Positions 8,244 to 16,459 of a DNA stretch of 64,000 bases are shown here, piece after piece. Within the stretch, counting starts at the first letter, position 1. Each line of letters begins with the position of its first letter. Made by a program: the position numbers and the translations under genes. Under the pieces are notes generated by a model. The model was not told where the DNA came from. It worked only from the letters and a program-made list of their open reading frames with translations, and did not search any database. This DNA comes from Sphingomonas sp. SUN039 (GTDB taxonomy: Bacteria > Pseudomonadota > Alphaproteobacteria > Sphingomonadales > Sphingomonadaceae): positions 2,772,001-2,836,000 of the forward strand of contig NZ_CP096972.1 in NCBI RefSeq assembly GCF_024758725.1, read 5' to 3'.

Positions 8244-9451
8244 TACAGATCCTTTGCCAGCCGCAGCCCGCTGAACTGCCAGCGCGCGGTCGGCGGAAAG
8301 AAATTACGCGTCGTGATCCGGCTGGTTCCATCGGGCGTTGCGAAGCTCGATCCGCGCAGGACCATCTGGCCGCTCATGAACTTGCCGTTGTATTCGCCGA
8401 CGGCCCCCTCGGCGATACGAAAGCCCGGGTAGGGGAGGTAGGCCGAAGCGGTCCACTGCCAGACCTCGCCGAACGCATCGGGCAAAGCAGCCGCCGACGC
8501 CTCCCATTCGAATTCGGTCGGCAATCTCGCCTCCGCCCACCGGGCGTAGGCGTCGGCTTCGTAAAAGCCGATATGCCGGACGCATGCGGCGGGGTCGCGC
8601 GGCTGGCGACCGTGGAGGCCGAACGCCGTGCCGCCGTGCCAGTAGAGCGGTGCCGCAATCTCTTCGGCCTGCACCCAGGCCCAGCCGTCGGACAGCCAAA
8701 GCTCGGACCGCCGGTAACCGCCGCCGTCGATGAACGCCTGCCACTCCGCATTGGTGACGAGGCGGTCGGCAACGGCGTGCGGGTTGAGCCACACCTTGTG
8801 GCGCGGTCCTTCGCAATCGAAGACGAACCCTTGCCCGCCGTGGCCGATCCCGACGATGCCGGTCGGCCCTGCGACCCACCCCGGCGCAGCAACGGCGGCG
8901 GACGGGCGGCGCGCGGGTGGCAGCGTCCAAAGCGCCGGTTCGAGCGGGTTTTGCGCAAAGGCGTGGAGAATGTCGGTGAGCAGCAGTTCCTGATGCTGCG
9001 CCTCGTGGTGGCAGCCGAGTTCGATCAGGTTGCGCGCGACGGGCGGCAGCGTCGGCCATGCCGCTATCACGGCGGTGTCGACATGGGCCCGGTACGCCAA
9101 AATCTCGTCGAGCGCGGGCCGGGCCAGCATCCCGCGCCGGGGCCGCGCGTGCCGGTCCCCTTCCGCGTCGTAATAGCTGTTGAACAGATAGGCATAGGCG
9201 GGATCGAACGGCGCGTAGCCCTTCACGAAATCGCGCAGGACGAACGTCTCCAGAAACCAGCTCGTATGCGCCAGATGCCATTTGGCGGGGCTGGCATCGG
9301 GCATCGACTGGATCGTCGCCTCGGCATCGGAGAGCGGCGCAGCCCGGGCGACGCTTTCGGTTCGGGTCGCGACGAACAAGTCGCGCAGCAAGTCAGATGC
9401 AGTTGCAGTGGATTGCTGGCTTATCACACCCTGTTCCTGCCGACGGCTCAT
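8243..9451 (-). CDS. egtB: Ergothioneine biosynthesis sulfoxide synthase EgtB
   Basis: 402-aa non-heme iron enzyme that joins hercynine and a thiol (cysteine or gamma-glutamylcysteine) with O2 to make the sulfoxide intermediate. The N-terminal DinB-like domain gives the iron ligands: H62 in HLAHTSWF, and H149 and H153 in HHEAQHQE. The C-terminal FGE-sulfatase-type domain includes RHIGFYEADAYARWAEARLP and GQMVLRGSSFATP. It overlaps egtD by one base. Two adjacent dyads lie 14-41 bases upstream of the start (9465-9492) and may control the pair. Confidence 0.93.
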   Translation of the reverse strand: MSRRQEQGVISQQSTATASDLLRDLFVATRTESVARAAPLSDAEATIQSMPDASPAKWHLAHTSWFLETFVLRDFVKGYAPFDPAYAYLFNSYYDAEGDRHARPRRGMLARPALDEILAYRAHVDTAVIAAWPTLPPVARNLIELGCHHEAQHQELLLTDILHAFAQNPLEPALWTLPPARRPSAAVAAPGWVAGPTGIVGIGHGGQGFVFDCEGPRHKVWLNPHAVADRLVTNAEWQAFIDGGGYRRSELWLSDGWAWVQAEEIAAPLYWHGGTAFGLHGRQPRDPAACVRHIGFYEADAYARWAEARLPTEFEWEASAAALPDAFGEVWQWTASAYLPYPGFRIAEGAVGEYNGKFMSGQMVLRGSSFATPDGTSRITTRNFFPPTARWQFSGLRLAKDL

Positions 9452-9464
9452 CTGAACGATTTGT

Positions 9465-9492
9465 CCGAACAGTTCGGGAACGATATCGTTCC
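9465..9492. promoter_or_regulatory. Two abutting dyads upstream of egtB (putative operator)
   Basis: CCGAACAGTTCGG (9465-9477) is a perfect 13-bp palindrome with a central A. GGAACGATATCGTTCC (9477-9492) is a perfect 16-bp palindrome. They share one base and lie just upstream of the egtB start (9451) inside a 64-base gap. Their size and symmetry suit a homodimeric regulator, but no regulator gene is adjacent and no binding protein is known from the sequence. Confidence 0.5.
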
Positions 9493-9515
9493 GGTTACGC
9501 GCAGATCAACTTATT

Positions 9516-10079
9516 TCACGCGCGCGACGCGCCGGGCACCCACAGGACATCGTCGACGCCATTGGCGTTGGCGGCGCGGGCGGCGACGAACAGCCAGTCG
9601 GACAGGCGGTTGAGATAGGCGAGCGCCTGTGGGTTGAGCGGCTCTGCGGCATTGGCCGCGACCGCGCTGCGTTCGGCGCGGCGGGCGGCGGCGCGGGCGA
9701 CGTGCAGCGCGGCGGCCAGCGCCGATCCGCCGGGCAGGACAAAACTGGTCAGCGGCGCGATATGCGCATTCATGGCATCGATTTCGGCTTCGAGCCGGTC
9801 CACTTGGGCATCGACAACCCGCAGCGGCGTCCATTCGACCGGCTTGTCGGGTGTGGCGATATCGGCACCCAGATCGAACAGGTCGTTCTGTATCTTCGCC
9901 AAGTTCACGCACATCGCGCCCTCGGCCAGGACGGCGGCGACACCGATCAGGCTATTGGCTTCGTCGACATCGCCGATGGCAGTCATCAGCGCCGAAGCCT
10001 TTGAAACACGGCTGCCGTCGACGAGGCCCGAGGTGCCGTCATCGCCGGTACGCGTGTAGATTTTATTGAGTTTAACCAA
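9516..10079 (-). CDS. Cob(I)yrinic acid a,c-diamide adenosyltransferase, PduO type
   Basis: 187-aa ATP:corrinoid adenosyltransferase that makes adenosylcobalamin. The N-terminal ATP-binding motif TRTGDDGTSGLVDG is present, as is the C-terminal helix with RAAARRAERS. Length and fold match the PduO/MMAB family rather than CobA. The upstream HIG1-like gene is 4 bases away, and gluQ another 9 bases further, so the three are likely one transcript. The egtB gene starts 64 bases downstream with its own putative operator. Confidence 0.92.
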   Translation of the reverse strand: MVKLNKIYTRTGDDGTSGLVDGSRVSKASALMTAIGDVDEANSLIGVAAVLAEGAMCVNLAKIQNDLFDLGADIATPDKPVEWTPLRVVDAQVDRLEAEIDAMNAHIAPLTSFVLPGGSALAAALHVARAAARRAERSAVAANAAEPLNPQALAYLNRLSDWLFVAARAANANGVDDVLWVPGASRA

Positions 10080-10083
10080 CGAC

Positions 10084-10314
10084 TTACTGACGATTGAGCG
10101 CGAGCAGAATGACGCAGAGGATCACCGCAATCGCCTGAAAACCGACGCGCGCGAACATCATCTTGTTCTGTTTCTGGCTCGATACGCTTGGCCCCCCAGC
10201 ATCCGATTTGAGTTCGGCCTCGGTCGTCTGCAGAAAGCTGACAATCCCGCGAATGAGCGAAACGAGCGCCGCAATGGCCGCGAGCACGATGAGAATGACA
10301 AGGAGCGTTTGCAT
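10084..10314 (-). CDS. Two-helix membrane protein (HIG1-like)
   Basis: 76 aa with two hydrophobic helices (~residues 5-28 and 54-73) separated by a polar loop. The second helix is preceded by KMMFARVGFQ, similar to the hypoxia-induced HIG1 domain found in small alphaproteobacterial membrane proteins. HIG1 proteins associate with respiratory complexes, but that role is not shown here. It is tightly packed between gluQ and the adenosyltransferase gene. Confidence 0.65.
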   Translation of the reverse strand: MQTLLVILIVLAAIAALVSLIRGIVSFLQTTEAELKSDAGGPSVSSQKQNKMMFARVGFQAIAVILCVILLALNRQ

Positions 10315-10323
10315 GGCGACTAT

Positions 10324-11148
10324 CTAGGCGTCCGCCCAGCCGAATCCAACCGGCAACCGCCCCGAACGCAAATCATTGCGGAGGAGGGCGGGGTCGGCCC
10401 CGGCAGCGCGCAGATCGGCCAGCGTCGCCCCCGGTGTCCGTTTCGCCAGCCGTTTGCCATCGGAGCCGGCGACGAGCGGGTGATGGGTGTAGCGCGGGAC
10501 CGGCAGGCCGAGCAGCACCTGCAACAGGTTTTGTACGGGTGTCGCCGACAACAGGTCCGCTCCCCGGATGACATCGGTCACCCCTGCCGCTGCATCGTCG
10601 ACCACGACGGCGAGGTGATAGGCGACGCCCAGACCCTTGCGGGCGAGGACGACATCGTCGTGTCGGCCCGAGACCCCCACGATCGCCGACGCCTTCGCCA
10701 TGTCGAGCCGCCACGCCGCCCCCTCGGGCGCATCGGTGCGGCCGCGACATGTTCCCGGATAGATCGGTCCCGCCCCGCCATGGGGCGCACTCGCGCTGGC
10801 CGCGATTTCCGCGCGGGTACATGTGCAGGGATAGAGGAGCCCCATCGCCTGCAACCGGTCGAGCGCGGCGGCATGATCGGCCGCGCGATCGGTCTGGATG
10901 TCGAGCCTGTCCCAGTCGATCCCCAGCCAGCGCAAATCGTCGAGAATGGCGTCGGTGAATTCCGTCCGGCAGCGCGCGGTGTCGATATCCTCGATCCGCA
11001 GCACGAACCGTCCGCGGTGCGCCCGCGCGAAGTCGTGCGACAGCACCGCCGACAACGCATGGCCGAGGTGCAATCGACCGGTGGGGGACGGCGCAAAGCG
11101 CGTCACAATATCTTGGGGGTGTTCAGCCACATTTACCCCCTTGACCAC
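10324..11148 (-). CDS. gluQ: Glutamyl-Q tRNA(Asp) synthetase
   Basis: 274 aa. A GluRS catalytic core without the anticodon-binding domain, which attaches glutamate to queuosine of tRNA-Asp. The HIGH-type motif is APSPTGRLHLGHALSA, and the KMSKS-like motif is DGKRLAKRTPG. A cysteine/tyrosine zinc site is visible at YPCTCTRAEI and YPGTCR. The short length separates it from the true GluRS encoded at 50529-51830. It is divergent from the HNH gene (97-base gap). Confidence 0.92.
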   Translation of the reverse strand: MVKGVNVAEHPQDIVTRFAPSPTGRLHLGHALSAVLSHDFARAHRGRFVLRIEDIDTARCRTEFTDAILDDLRWLGIDWDRLDIQTDRAADHAAALDRLQAMGLLYPCTCTRAEIAASASAPHGGAGPIYPGTCRGRTDAPEGAAWRLDMAKASAIVGVSGRHDDVVLARKGLGVAYHLAVVVDDAAAGVTDVIRGADLLSATPVQNLLQVLLGLPVPRYTHHPLVAGSDGKRLAKRTPGATLADLRAAGADPALLRNDLRSGRLPVGFGWADA

Positions 11149-11245
11149 GAGCGGTAGTAAATGCTGTCATGCCCATGTCATCGTTGCGGGTGAGAGACGC
11201 GGCATTGGGGTCTTTTGGGAAAACCAGGGGAGCGCGCGTCCGAAG

Positions 11246-11845
11246 ATGTTTCATCCCGACGTCCTAGCTATCCAGGAAGCGGCGCGCGATCCCGAAACGC
11301 GTCATCTCGACGGCTGCCCCGCGCTGGTGCTCAACGCCGATTACACACCGCTGAGCTATTATCCGCTATCGGTGTGGCCGTGGCAGACCGCGATCAAGGC
11401 GGTGTTCCTCGACCGCGTCGATATCGTCGACCATTACGAACGCGAAGTGCGCTCGGCGAGCTTTGCGATGAAGCTGCCCTCGGTGATCGCGCTCAAACAT
11501 TATGTGAAGCCGTCGGAGCATCCCGCCTTCACCCGCTTCAACCTGTTCCTGCGCGACCGGTTCCAGTGCCAGTATTGCGGCGTGTCCAAGGATCTGACCT
11601 TCGACCATGTCGTCCCGCGCGCACAGGGGGGCCGCACCACCTGGGAGAATGTCGCCACCGCCTGCGCGCCGTGCAATCTGAAAAAGGGCGGACGGACGCC
11701 CAAACAGGCGCATATGCCGCTGCATATCAGCCCGATCCGCCCGACGAGCTGGCAATTGCAGGACCATGGCAAGAGCTTTCCGCCGAATTACCTGCACCAG
11801 AGCTGGCGCGACTGGCTGTACTGGGACATCGAACTTTTGGCTTAG
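11246..11845 (+). CDS. HNH endonuclease family protein
   Basis: 199 aa from the ATG at 11246. Earlier in-frame starts would overlap gluQ on the opposite strand. The C-terminal half has the HNH core with a zinc site: CQYCG, then LTFDHVVPRAQGG, then ACAPCNLKKGG. The N-terminal part (ALVLNADYTPLSYYPLSVWPW) is conserved in a widespread stand-alone family often called HNH endonuclease. It is not linked here to a restriction or mobile gene, so a housekeeping nuclease role is more likely than defence. Confidence 0.9.
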   Translation: MFHPDVLAIQEAARDPETRHLDGCPALVLNADYTPLSYYPLSVWPWQTAIKAVFLDRVDIVDHYEREVRSASFAMKLPSVIALKHYVKPSEHPAFTRFNLFLRDRFQCQYCGVSKDLTFDHVVPRAQGGRTTWENVATACAPCNLKKGGRTPKQAHMPLHISPIRPTSWQLQDHGKSFPPNYLHQSWRDWLYWDIELLA

Positions 11846-11885
11846 CGTTGCAGGCAGTCGATCCAGTGTCCGCAGGGAGTAATGT

Positions 11886-11953
11886 TTCACACGAAGCTCA
11901 CGAAGGCACAAAGAAGTGCTCACTGCTTCGTGACTTCGTGAGCTTCGTGTGAA
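11886..11953. repeat. 20-bp inverted repeat (hairpin, REP-like)
   Basis: Perfect 20-bp arms at 11886-11905 (TTCACACGAAGCTCACGAAG) and 11934-11953 are separated by 28 bases. It lies in the 152-base gap between the convergent HNH and GST genes and may act as a bidirectional transcription stop. No T-run follows, so it is not a classic intrinsic terminator. Confidence 0.75.
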
Positions 11954-11997
11954 CCCCTTGCAATCTGTCGGCAGCGCTGATGTGCCTTCGGCGAGGT

Positions 11998-12633
11998 TCA
12001 CGCAAAACTATAGGGACCGCCCTTTTCCAGCGCCCGCTTATAGGCATCGCGTGCCTGGAAGCGTTTCACCCAGGCGTCCATGTTGGGGTATTTTGCGCGC
12101 AGGCCGTAAACGCCCGCGATCTCGCCGATAAAGCTCATCTGGATATCGGCCCCGGTCAGGCTGTCCCCGACCAGCCAGTCACGCCCCGCCAGCGACGCCT
12201 CGACATAGCCGAGATGGTTGGCGAGCTCGCTGTCGATGCGCGGCTGGAGGGGTGCACCGGCCTCGCCCAGTCGCGACGTGTAAAGCCGCATCATTAGCGG
12301 CAGCGCCGCCGACCCTTCCGCATAGTGCAGCCACTGGACATAGGCGTCATAGTCCGCGCTGTCGGTCGCGGGGCTGAGCCGTCCGCCGCCATGATGGCGC
12401 AGGATGTAATCGACGATGGCACCCGATTCGATGATCGTGGCGCGCGCGCCTTCCGGTCCTTCGGTCAGCACCGGCGACTTGCCGAGCGGATGCACCGCCT
12501 GCAACTCGGGCGGGGCGAGGCTGGTCGTGGCGTCGCGCTGATAGCGCACGATCTCGTACGGCAGGTCGAGTTCCTCGAGCAGCCACAGGATGCGCTGCGA
12601 CCGCGAGTTGTTGAGGTGATGGATGGTCAGCAT
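11998..12633 (-). CDS. Glutathione S-transferase family protein
   Basis: 211 aa. The N-terminal thioredoxin-like domain (LNNSRSQRILWLLEELDLPYE) contains Ser at the usual catalytic position. A helical C-terminal domain includes WLVGDSLTGADIQMSF. Family members conjugate or reduce substrates with glutathione in the cytosol; the substrate is unknown. The gene stands between the 20-bp inverted repeat and the ZntB-like gene on the same strand (21-base gap). Confidence 0.92.
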   Translation of the reverse strand: MLTIHHLNNSRSQRILWLLEELDLPYEIVRYQRDATTSLAPPELQAVHPLGKSPVLTEGPEGARATIIESGAIVDYILRHHGGGRLSPATDSADYDAYVQWLHYAEGSAALPLMMRLYTSRLGEAGAPLQPRIDSELANHLGYVEASLAGRDWLVGDSLTGADIQMSFIGEIAGVYGLRAKYPNMDAWVKRFQARDAYKRALEKGGPYSFA

Positions 12634-12654
12634 CTTGTTCTCCTGTCGAAACCC

Positions 12655-13611
12655 CTAGCGGAACCATTTGGCCCGGATGAAATACCAGGCAACGCCGATG
12701 GCAATGGCAACGCAAACGCCAACCACACCGCCGAACGCCCAGGGTTCGTGGGCGAAGGGGATGCCAGCGACATTCATCCCCAGCAGCCCGGTAAGGAAGG
12801 TCAGCGGCAGGAACACCAGCGCCACCACGGAAATCACAAGGCCCCGCGTATCGACAAGTTCGGCGCGCAGGTCGGTCAATTGCTCGTGCAGCAAGGCCGA
12901 GCGTTCGCGGATCGCCTCGAGTTCTTCGACCATCCGCGCCGCGCGGTCGGCGGCTTCGTTCAGGTGCAGCCGGTCGTCGGGTTCCAGCCAGGCAACATCG
13001 AAGCCGGCAAGCTTTTCGAGCGCGGTCCGCTGCGGGGCCATGAAGCGGCGGTAACCGATGGCGCGGCTGCGTACCTTTGCAATCGTGCGGCGCAGGGTCA
13101 GCGCGTTGCGCCCGCCGACCATTTCCTCGCAGTCGTCGAGCGTATCGCCCAACTCGGCGACATCGGGATCGAGTTCGGCGGTGATCTCGCTCGCCAGCAT
13201 CGACACGAAATCACCGGGGTCGCGGACCGCGCCCGACTGGATCAGCGCCTCGACCGCATCGAGCGCGGCCAGATCGCGGCGGGTCACGGTAAAGACGCGC
13301 CCCTTGGCCACCCACAGCCGGATCGAACTGAGCATGTCGGGATTGGTCGCGACATCGGCGTCGGGCCCGCGCAGATTGACCAGCGCGCCGCCGTCGATGG
13401 CATCGGTGCGGGGCCGGGTCTCGGTCGCGACGAGTGCCGAAACGACGAGATCGACCAGCGCGCCGGGACCGCTGAGCCACGCTTCGGTCGTCGTGTCGCA
13501 GTCATCGAAATGGACCCACACGAAGTCTGCCTTGCCCAGCGCAGCCGTCGCCTCATCGCGGGTGACAGTGCGCGCCGTGCCCTTGTCGACCACATAGCTG
13601 CGCGCGGTCAT
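12655..13611 (-). CDS. CorA-superfamily divalent metal transporter, ZntB-like
   Basis: 318 aa. A large N-terminal cytoplasmic domain (~1-255) is followed by a long helix and two C-terminal membrane helices. The GMN signature is present as LLGMNVAGIP between them. The moderate length and the ending (AWYFIRAKWFR) resemble ZntB, which mediates zinc movement, rather than Mg2+-type CorA. Its start overlaps the stop of the upstream siroheme gene by 4 bases (13608-13611). Confidence 0.85.
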   Translation of the reverse strand: MTARSYVVDKGTARTVTRDEATAALGKADFVWVHFDDCDTTTEAWLSGPGALVDLVVSALVATETRPRTDAIDGGALVNLRGPDADVATNPDMLSSIRLWVAKGRVFTVTRRDLAALDAVEALIQSGAVRDPGDFVSMLASEITAELDPDVAELGDTLDDCEEMVGGRNALTLRRTIAKVRSRAIGYRRFMAPQRTALEKLAGFDVAWLEPDDRLHLNEAADRAARMVEELEAIRERSALLHEQLTDLRAELVDTRGLVISVVALVFLPLTFLTGLLGMNVAGIPFAHEPWAFGGVVGVCVAIAIGVAWYFIRAKWFR

Positions 13612-14351
13612 GCGAAACGCACTTCGAGGGTCAGGCCGGGGCGCTCGTCCGCAGGTGGCGCGCCGACATGGCGTTCGGCATCGGCGCGGGCGCGGTCGAG
13701 AATGGCAGTCGGCACCTTGGCGTCATGCCAGATCGCATCGGCCTCGCCCAGCAGGCGCGCCGCGCGCAGGGTGAGCTCGTCGGGATCGGGCGACGCCAGG
13801 CGGATGACTTCATGCCGCGCGGTCGGCGTTGCCGTCGCGCCGAGCCAGCCTGCGACGTCATGCCCCTCTGCCAGCGGATCGAGCGCGGCGCCGGTCGCAA
13901 AGCCCGTGTCGAGCGCATGACGTCGTTCGACTGCATCGGGCCATCGCGCACGCATCGTGGTGCGCGCCTCCTCCAGTGCGGTCGCAAGCGGGCCGAGCGC
14001 GGCAGGCAGCAAAGTCTCCAGACGCTGGCGCAAGGCCTTGGCCAGCCCCGCCGACGCGCCGCCGGTGCCGACCGCCACGATCACCGGCGACCGGTCGACA
14101 ATCGCCGGAAGCGTGAAATCGCACAGCTCGGGCCGGTCGACGACATTGACCAGCACCCCGCGCGCCTTGAGCCGCGTGGTGGCGGCTTCATCCCCATCGG
14201 CGACGATGGCGAGCGCGACTGCATGTTCCTCGTCCACGACCACCGCCCCGGCGCGGTCGAGCAACCGGCGCTTGGCCTCGGCAGCCGGACCGCTGCCGAT
14301 CAGCGCAACCGGGCGACCGGCAAGACGGACGAAGAGCGGCAGGCTGTGCAT
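13608..14351 (-). CDS. Precorrin-2 dehydrogenase/siroheme synthase N-terminal domain with vestigial methyltransferase tail
   Basis: 247 aa from the ATG at 14349-14351. The N-terminal domain (~1-105) carries the NAD-binding and dehydrogenase features of CysG/Met8 (VALIGSGPAAEAKRRLLDRAG; TLPAIVDRSPVIVAVGTGGAS). A helical domain (~105-165) follows. The last ~65 residues align by eye with the start of the uroporphyrinogen-III methyltransferase domain: VIRLASPDPDELTLRAARLL, then ILDRARADAERHVG. That domain is then cut off, and the Gly-rich SAM loop is lost. So it should do precorrin-2 oxidation, and perhaps iron insertion, but not methylation. ATGA overlap with zntB. Confidence 0.88.
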   Translation of the reverse strand: MHSLPLFVRLAGRPVALIGSGPAAEAKRRLLDRAGAVVVDEEHAVALAIVADGDEAATTRLKARGVLVNVVDRPELCDFTLPAIVDRSPVIVAVGTGGASAGLAKALRQRLETLLPAALGPLATALEEARTTMRARWPDAVERRHALDTGFATGAALDPLAEGHDVAGWLGATATPTARHEVIRLASPDPDELTLRAARLLGEADAIWHDAKVPTAILDRARADAERHVGAPPADERPGLTLEVRFA

Positions 14352-14398
14352 CGCTGGTCCGACTGGCGCGAATCTGTACGCAAGTCTATGGTCGTCAA

Positions 14399-14701
14399 AT
14401 GGCCCTGTGGCGTTTCCTGTTGGTGTTCGCGCTCGCATTCGGGTCGGTGGTGCCGCACTGCGCCGCCGCAGTGCCTTTGACCGCAACTGCGGCGCATCAT
14501 GTCGGTATGGCGCATGACCAGCATCAGCCCTCCAAAGCACATGTCTCCGACGCCTGTGTCGGCTGCGCGACGCCCATCCGTTTTGCGTTCGCCGCACCTG
14601 CCACGCCTATGGCCGCGACCGCCCGCTACATTATCGTCCACCGGACACTGACGACACGCGTCACCGCGCTCGACCCGCCCCCGCCCCGATTCGAAGCCTG
14701 A
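14399..14701 (+). CDS. Small exported CxxC/His protein of the metal-associated set
   Basis: 100 aa with a clear signal peptide (MALWRFLLVFALAFGSVVPHC, cleavage near residue 24). The short mature part has a His/Met-containing stretch (HHVGMAHDQHQ) and a Cys pair CVGC. No enzyme domain is seen. Placed 43 bases before the Met/His-rich outer-membrane protein gene, it probably belongs to the same operon and may bind copper or another soft metal in the periplasm (inference from residue content and position). Product name unknown. Confidence 0.6.
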   Translation: MALWRFLLVFALAFGSVVPHCAAAVPLTATAAHHVGMAHDQHQPSKAHVSDACVGCATPIRFAFAAPATPMAATARYIIVHRTLTTRVTALDPPPPRFEA

Positions 14702-14744
14702 CTCCGCCAAGACCATTTTTCCGGTTCGAGACAGGATTTCGACA

Positions 14745-16103
14745 ATGAACACCCGTATTTTGACGGTCGCGCTCGGCGCGGCCGCGACGCTGATTGCCGC
14801 CCCCGCAGTCGCGCAGATGCAGGGCATGAACCATAGCCAGCATATGCCCGCACCTACGCCAGCACCGACGCCCGCTCCCGCAGCCGATCCCCATGCCGGA
14901 CATGACATGTCCAAGATGGACGGGATGATGGAAGGCATGGCAGCTTGCGAGACCGCCAGTTGTGGCACGGTGCCGATTACGCCTGATTTTGCCGAAGGGT
15001 CAGGGACGGGCCGGTTGCCGGGAAAAGAAGGCATGATGCACGGCCTGCATTTCATGCCCGGCGAGTGGACGGTGATGCTCCACGGCTATGCCTGGGGCAC
15101 CTATAGCAACCAAGGCGGTCCGCGCGGTGACAGTCAGGCGTTCGTGACCTCAATGGCGATGGCCGAGGCATCGCGCGACCTGTCGCCGAAGACCCGCATC
15201 CAGTTCCGTACGATGCTCAGTCTCGATCCGTTGATGGGCGCTCGCGGTTACCCGAACCTGTTCGCGACCGGCGAGACAGCGGGCGGCGTCCCGCTGGTCG
15301 ATCGCCAACATCCGCACGACCTGTTCATGGAACTGTCGGCGCGGGTTGATCACGATTTCGGCGGCGTGCGCGGCTTTCTCTACGGCGGGCCGGTCGCCGA
15401 ACCTGCGCTCGGGCCGTCGGCATTCATGCACCGGCGCTCGGCGCGGCTGAACCCCGAAGCGCCGATCACGCACCACTGGTTCGATTCGACCCATATTACC
15501 TATGGCGTCGTGACGGCGGGGCTTAGCGGCACCCGCTGGCAGGTCGAAGCCTCTGCCTTTCGCGGCCGCGAACCCGACGAAAGCCGCTGGAATATCGAAA
15601 CGCCCAAGCTCGATTCATGGAGCGTCCGCGCGACCTGGACGCCGTCGCCGAACTGGGCGGTGTCGCTGTCGCACGGCTTTCTGAAGGAACCGGAGACAAC
15701 GCACCCGGGCGAGAACGAGCGGCGGACAGTGGGTGCCGTACATTATGCCGATGCACGGCTGGCAGTGACGGTGGCCTATTCGCACAAGGTGCACGGCGGC
15801 GACGCGCATGGCGCGTTTCTGGCCGAGGCGAATTTCGACATCACCCCGCGCCATGCGGTGTTCGGGCGAGTCGAGACGGTGGACAACGAGGAGTTGTTCG
15901 AAACGCCGGACCCGCTGGCGGGACGCAGCTTTACGGTCACCAAAGCGACGCTGGGCTATGGCTACACGATACCTATCGGCGCCTTCGGCCTGACGCTCGG
16001 CGGGACGGCAAGCCTCTACGCCAAGCCCGCCGCCCTTAATGCGGCTTACGGGCGCAACCCGAAGAGCTTTACGCTATTCGCCAAGCTCGCATTGGGACAA
16101 TAG
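14745..16103 (+). CDS. Outer-membrane beta-barrel protein with Met/His-rich N-terminus
   Basis: 452 aa. Signal peptide (~1-23, ending PAVAQ), then a Met/His/Pro-rich segment (~24-70) with repeated PTPAP and motifs such as MNHSQHM, HAGHDMSKMDGMMEGM. About 380 residues with alternating aromatic and polar strands follow, ending in a typical barrel strand (FTLFAKLALGQ). The N-terminal composition resembles copper-binding regions of CopB/PcoB-type proteins. A role in copper or other soft-metal handling at the outer membrane is plausible but not proven. RBS-like AGGAT precedes the ATG. A DUF3147-like membrane protein gene starts 5 bases downstream. Confidence 0.7.
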   Translation: MNTRILTVALGAAATLIAAPAVAQMQGMNHSQHMPAPTPAPTPAPAADPHAGHDMSKMDGMMEGMAACETASCGTVPITPDFAEGSGTGRLPGKEGMMHGLHFMPGEWTVMLHGYAWGTYSNQGGPRGDSQAFVTSMAMAEASRDLSPKTRIQFRTMLSLDPLMGARGYPNLFATGETAGGVPLVDRQHPHDLFMELSARVDHDFGGVRGFLYGGPVAEPALGPSAFMHRRSARLNPEAPITHHWFDSTHITYGVVTAGLSGTRWQVEASAFRGREPDESRWNIETPKLDSWSVRATWTPSPNWAVSLSHGFLKEPETTHPGENERRTVGAVHYADARLAVTVAYSHKVHGGDAHGAFLAEANFDITPRHAVFGRVETVDNEELFETPDPLAGRSFTVTKATLGYGYTIPIGAFGLTLGGTASLYAKPAALNAAYGRNPKSFTLFAKLALGQ

Positions 16104-16108
16104 GGGCC

Positions 16109-16459
16109 ATGCTTTACTTCGCTGTCAAAGCTGCGCTTTCGGGGCTGATCGTCGCTGCCGTGTCGGAGATTGCGCGGCGCAGTCCCGGCATCGGCGCGCT
16201 GGTCGCGTCGCTGCCGCTCATTTCGATCCTCGGCATGATGTGGCTGTGGCACGACACCGCCGATCCGGTGCGGCTGGCCGACCATGCCCGGGCGACGTTC
16301 TGGTACGTGCTGCCGTCGCTGCCGATGTTCCTCGTCGTTCCGGTGCTGCTGCGGAACGGCAAGGGATTCTGGACAGCGCTGATCGCTGGATGCGCGTTGA
16401 CGATCGCACTCTATCTGGCGATGGCGTTCGTCGGGCCGCGCTTCGGAGTCCGGCTATAG
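16109..16459 (+). CDS. DUF3147-like small membrane protein
   Basis: 116 aa with about four membrane helices (roughly 7-25, 29-46, 62-80 and 88-108). The sequence ALVASLPLISILGMMWLW fits the DUF3147 family of unknown function. It follows the outer-membrane protein gene by 5 bases. Its last 6 bases overlap the convergent lysA gene. Confidence 0.75.
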   Translation: MLYFAVKAALSGLIVAAVSEIARRSPGIGALVASLPLISILGMMWLWHDTADPVRLADHARATFWYVLPSLPMFLVVPVLLRNGKGFWTALIAGCALTIALYLAMAFVGPRFGVRL

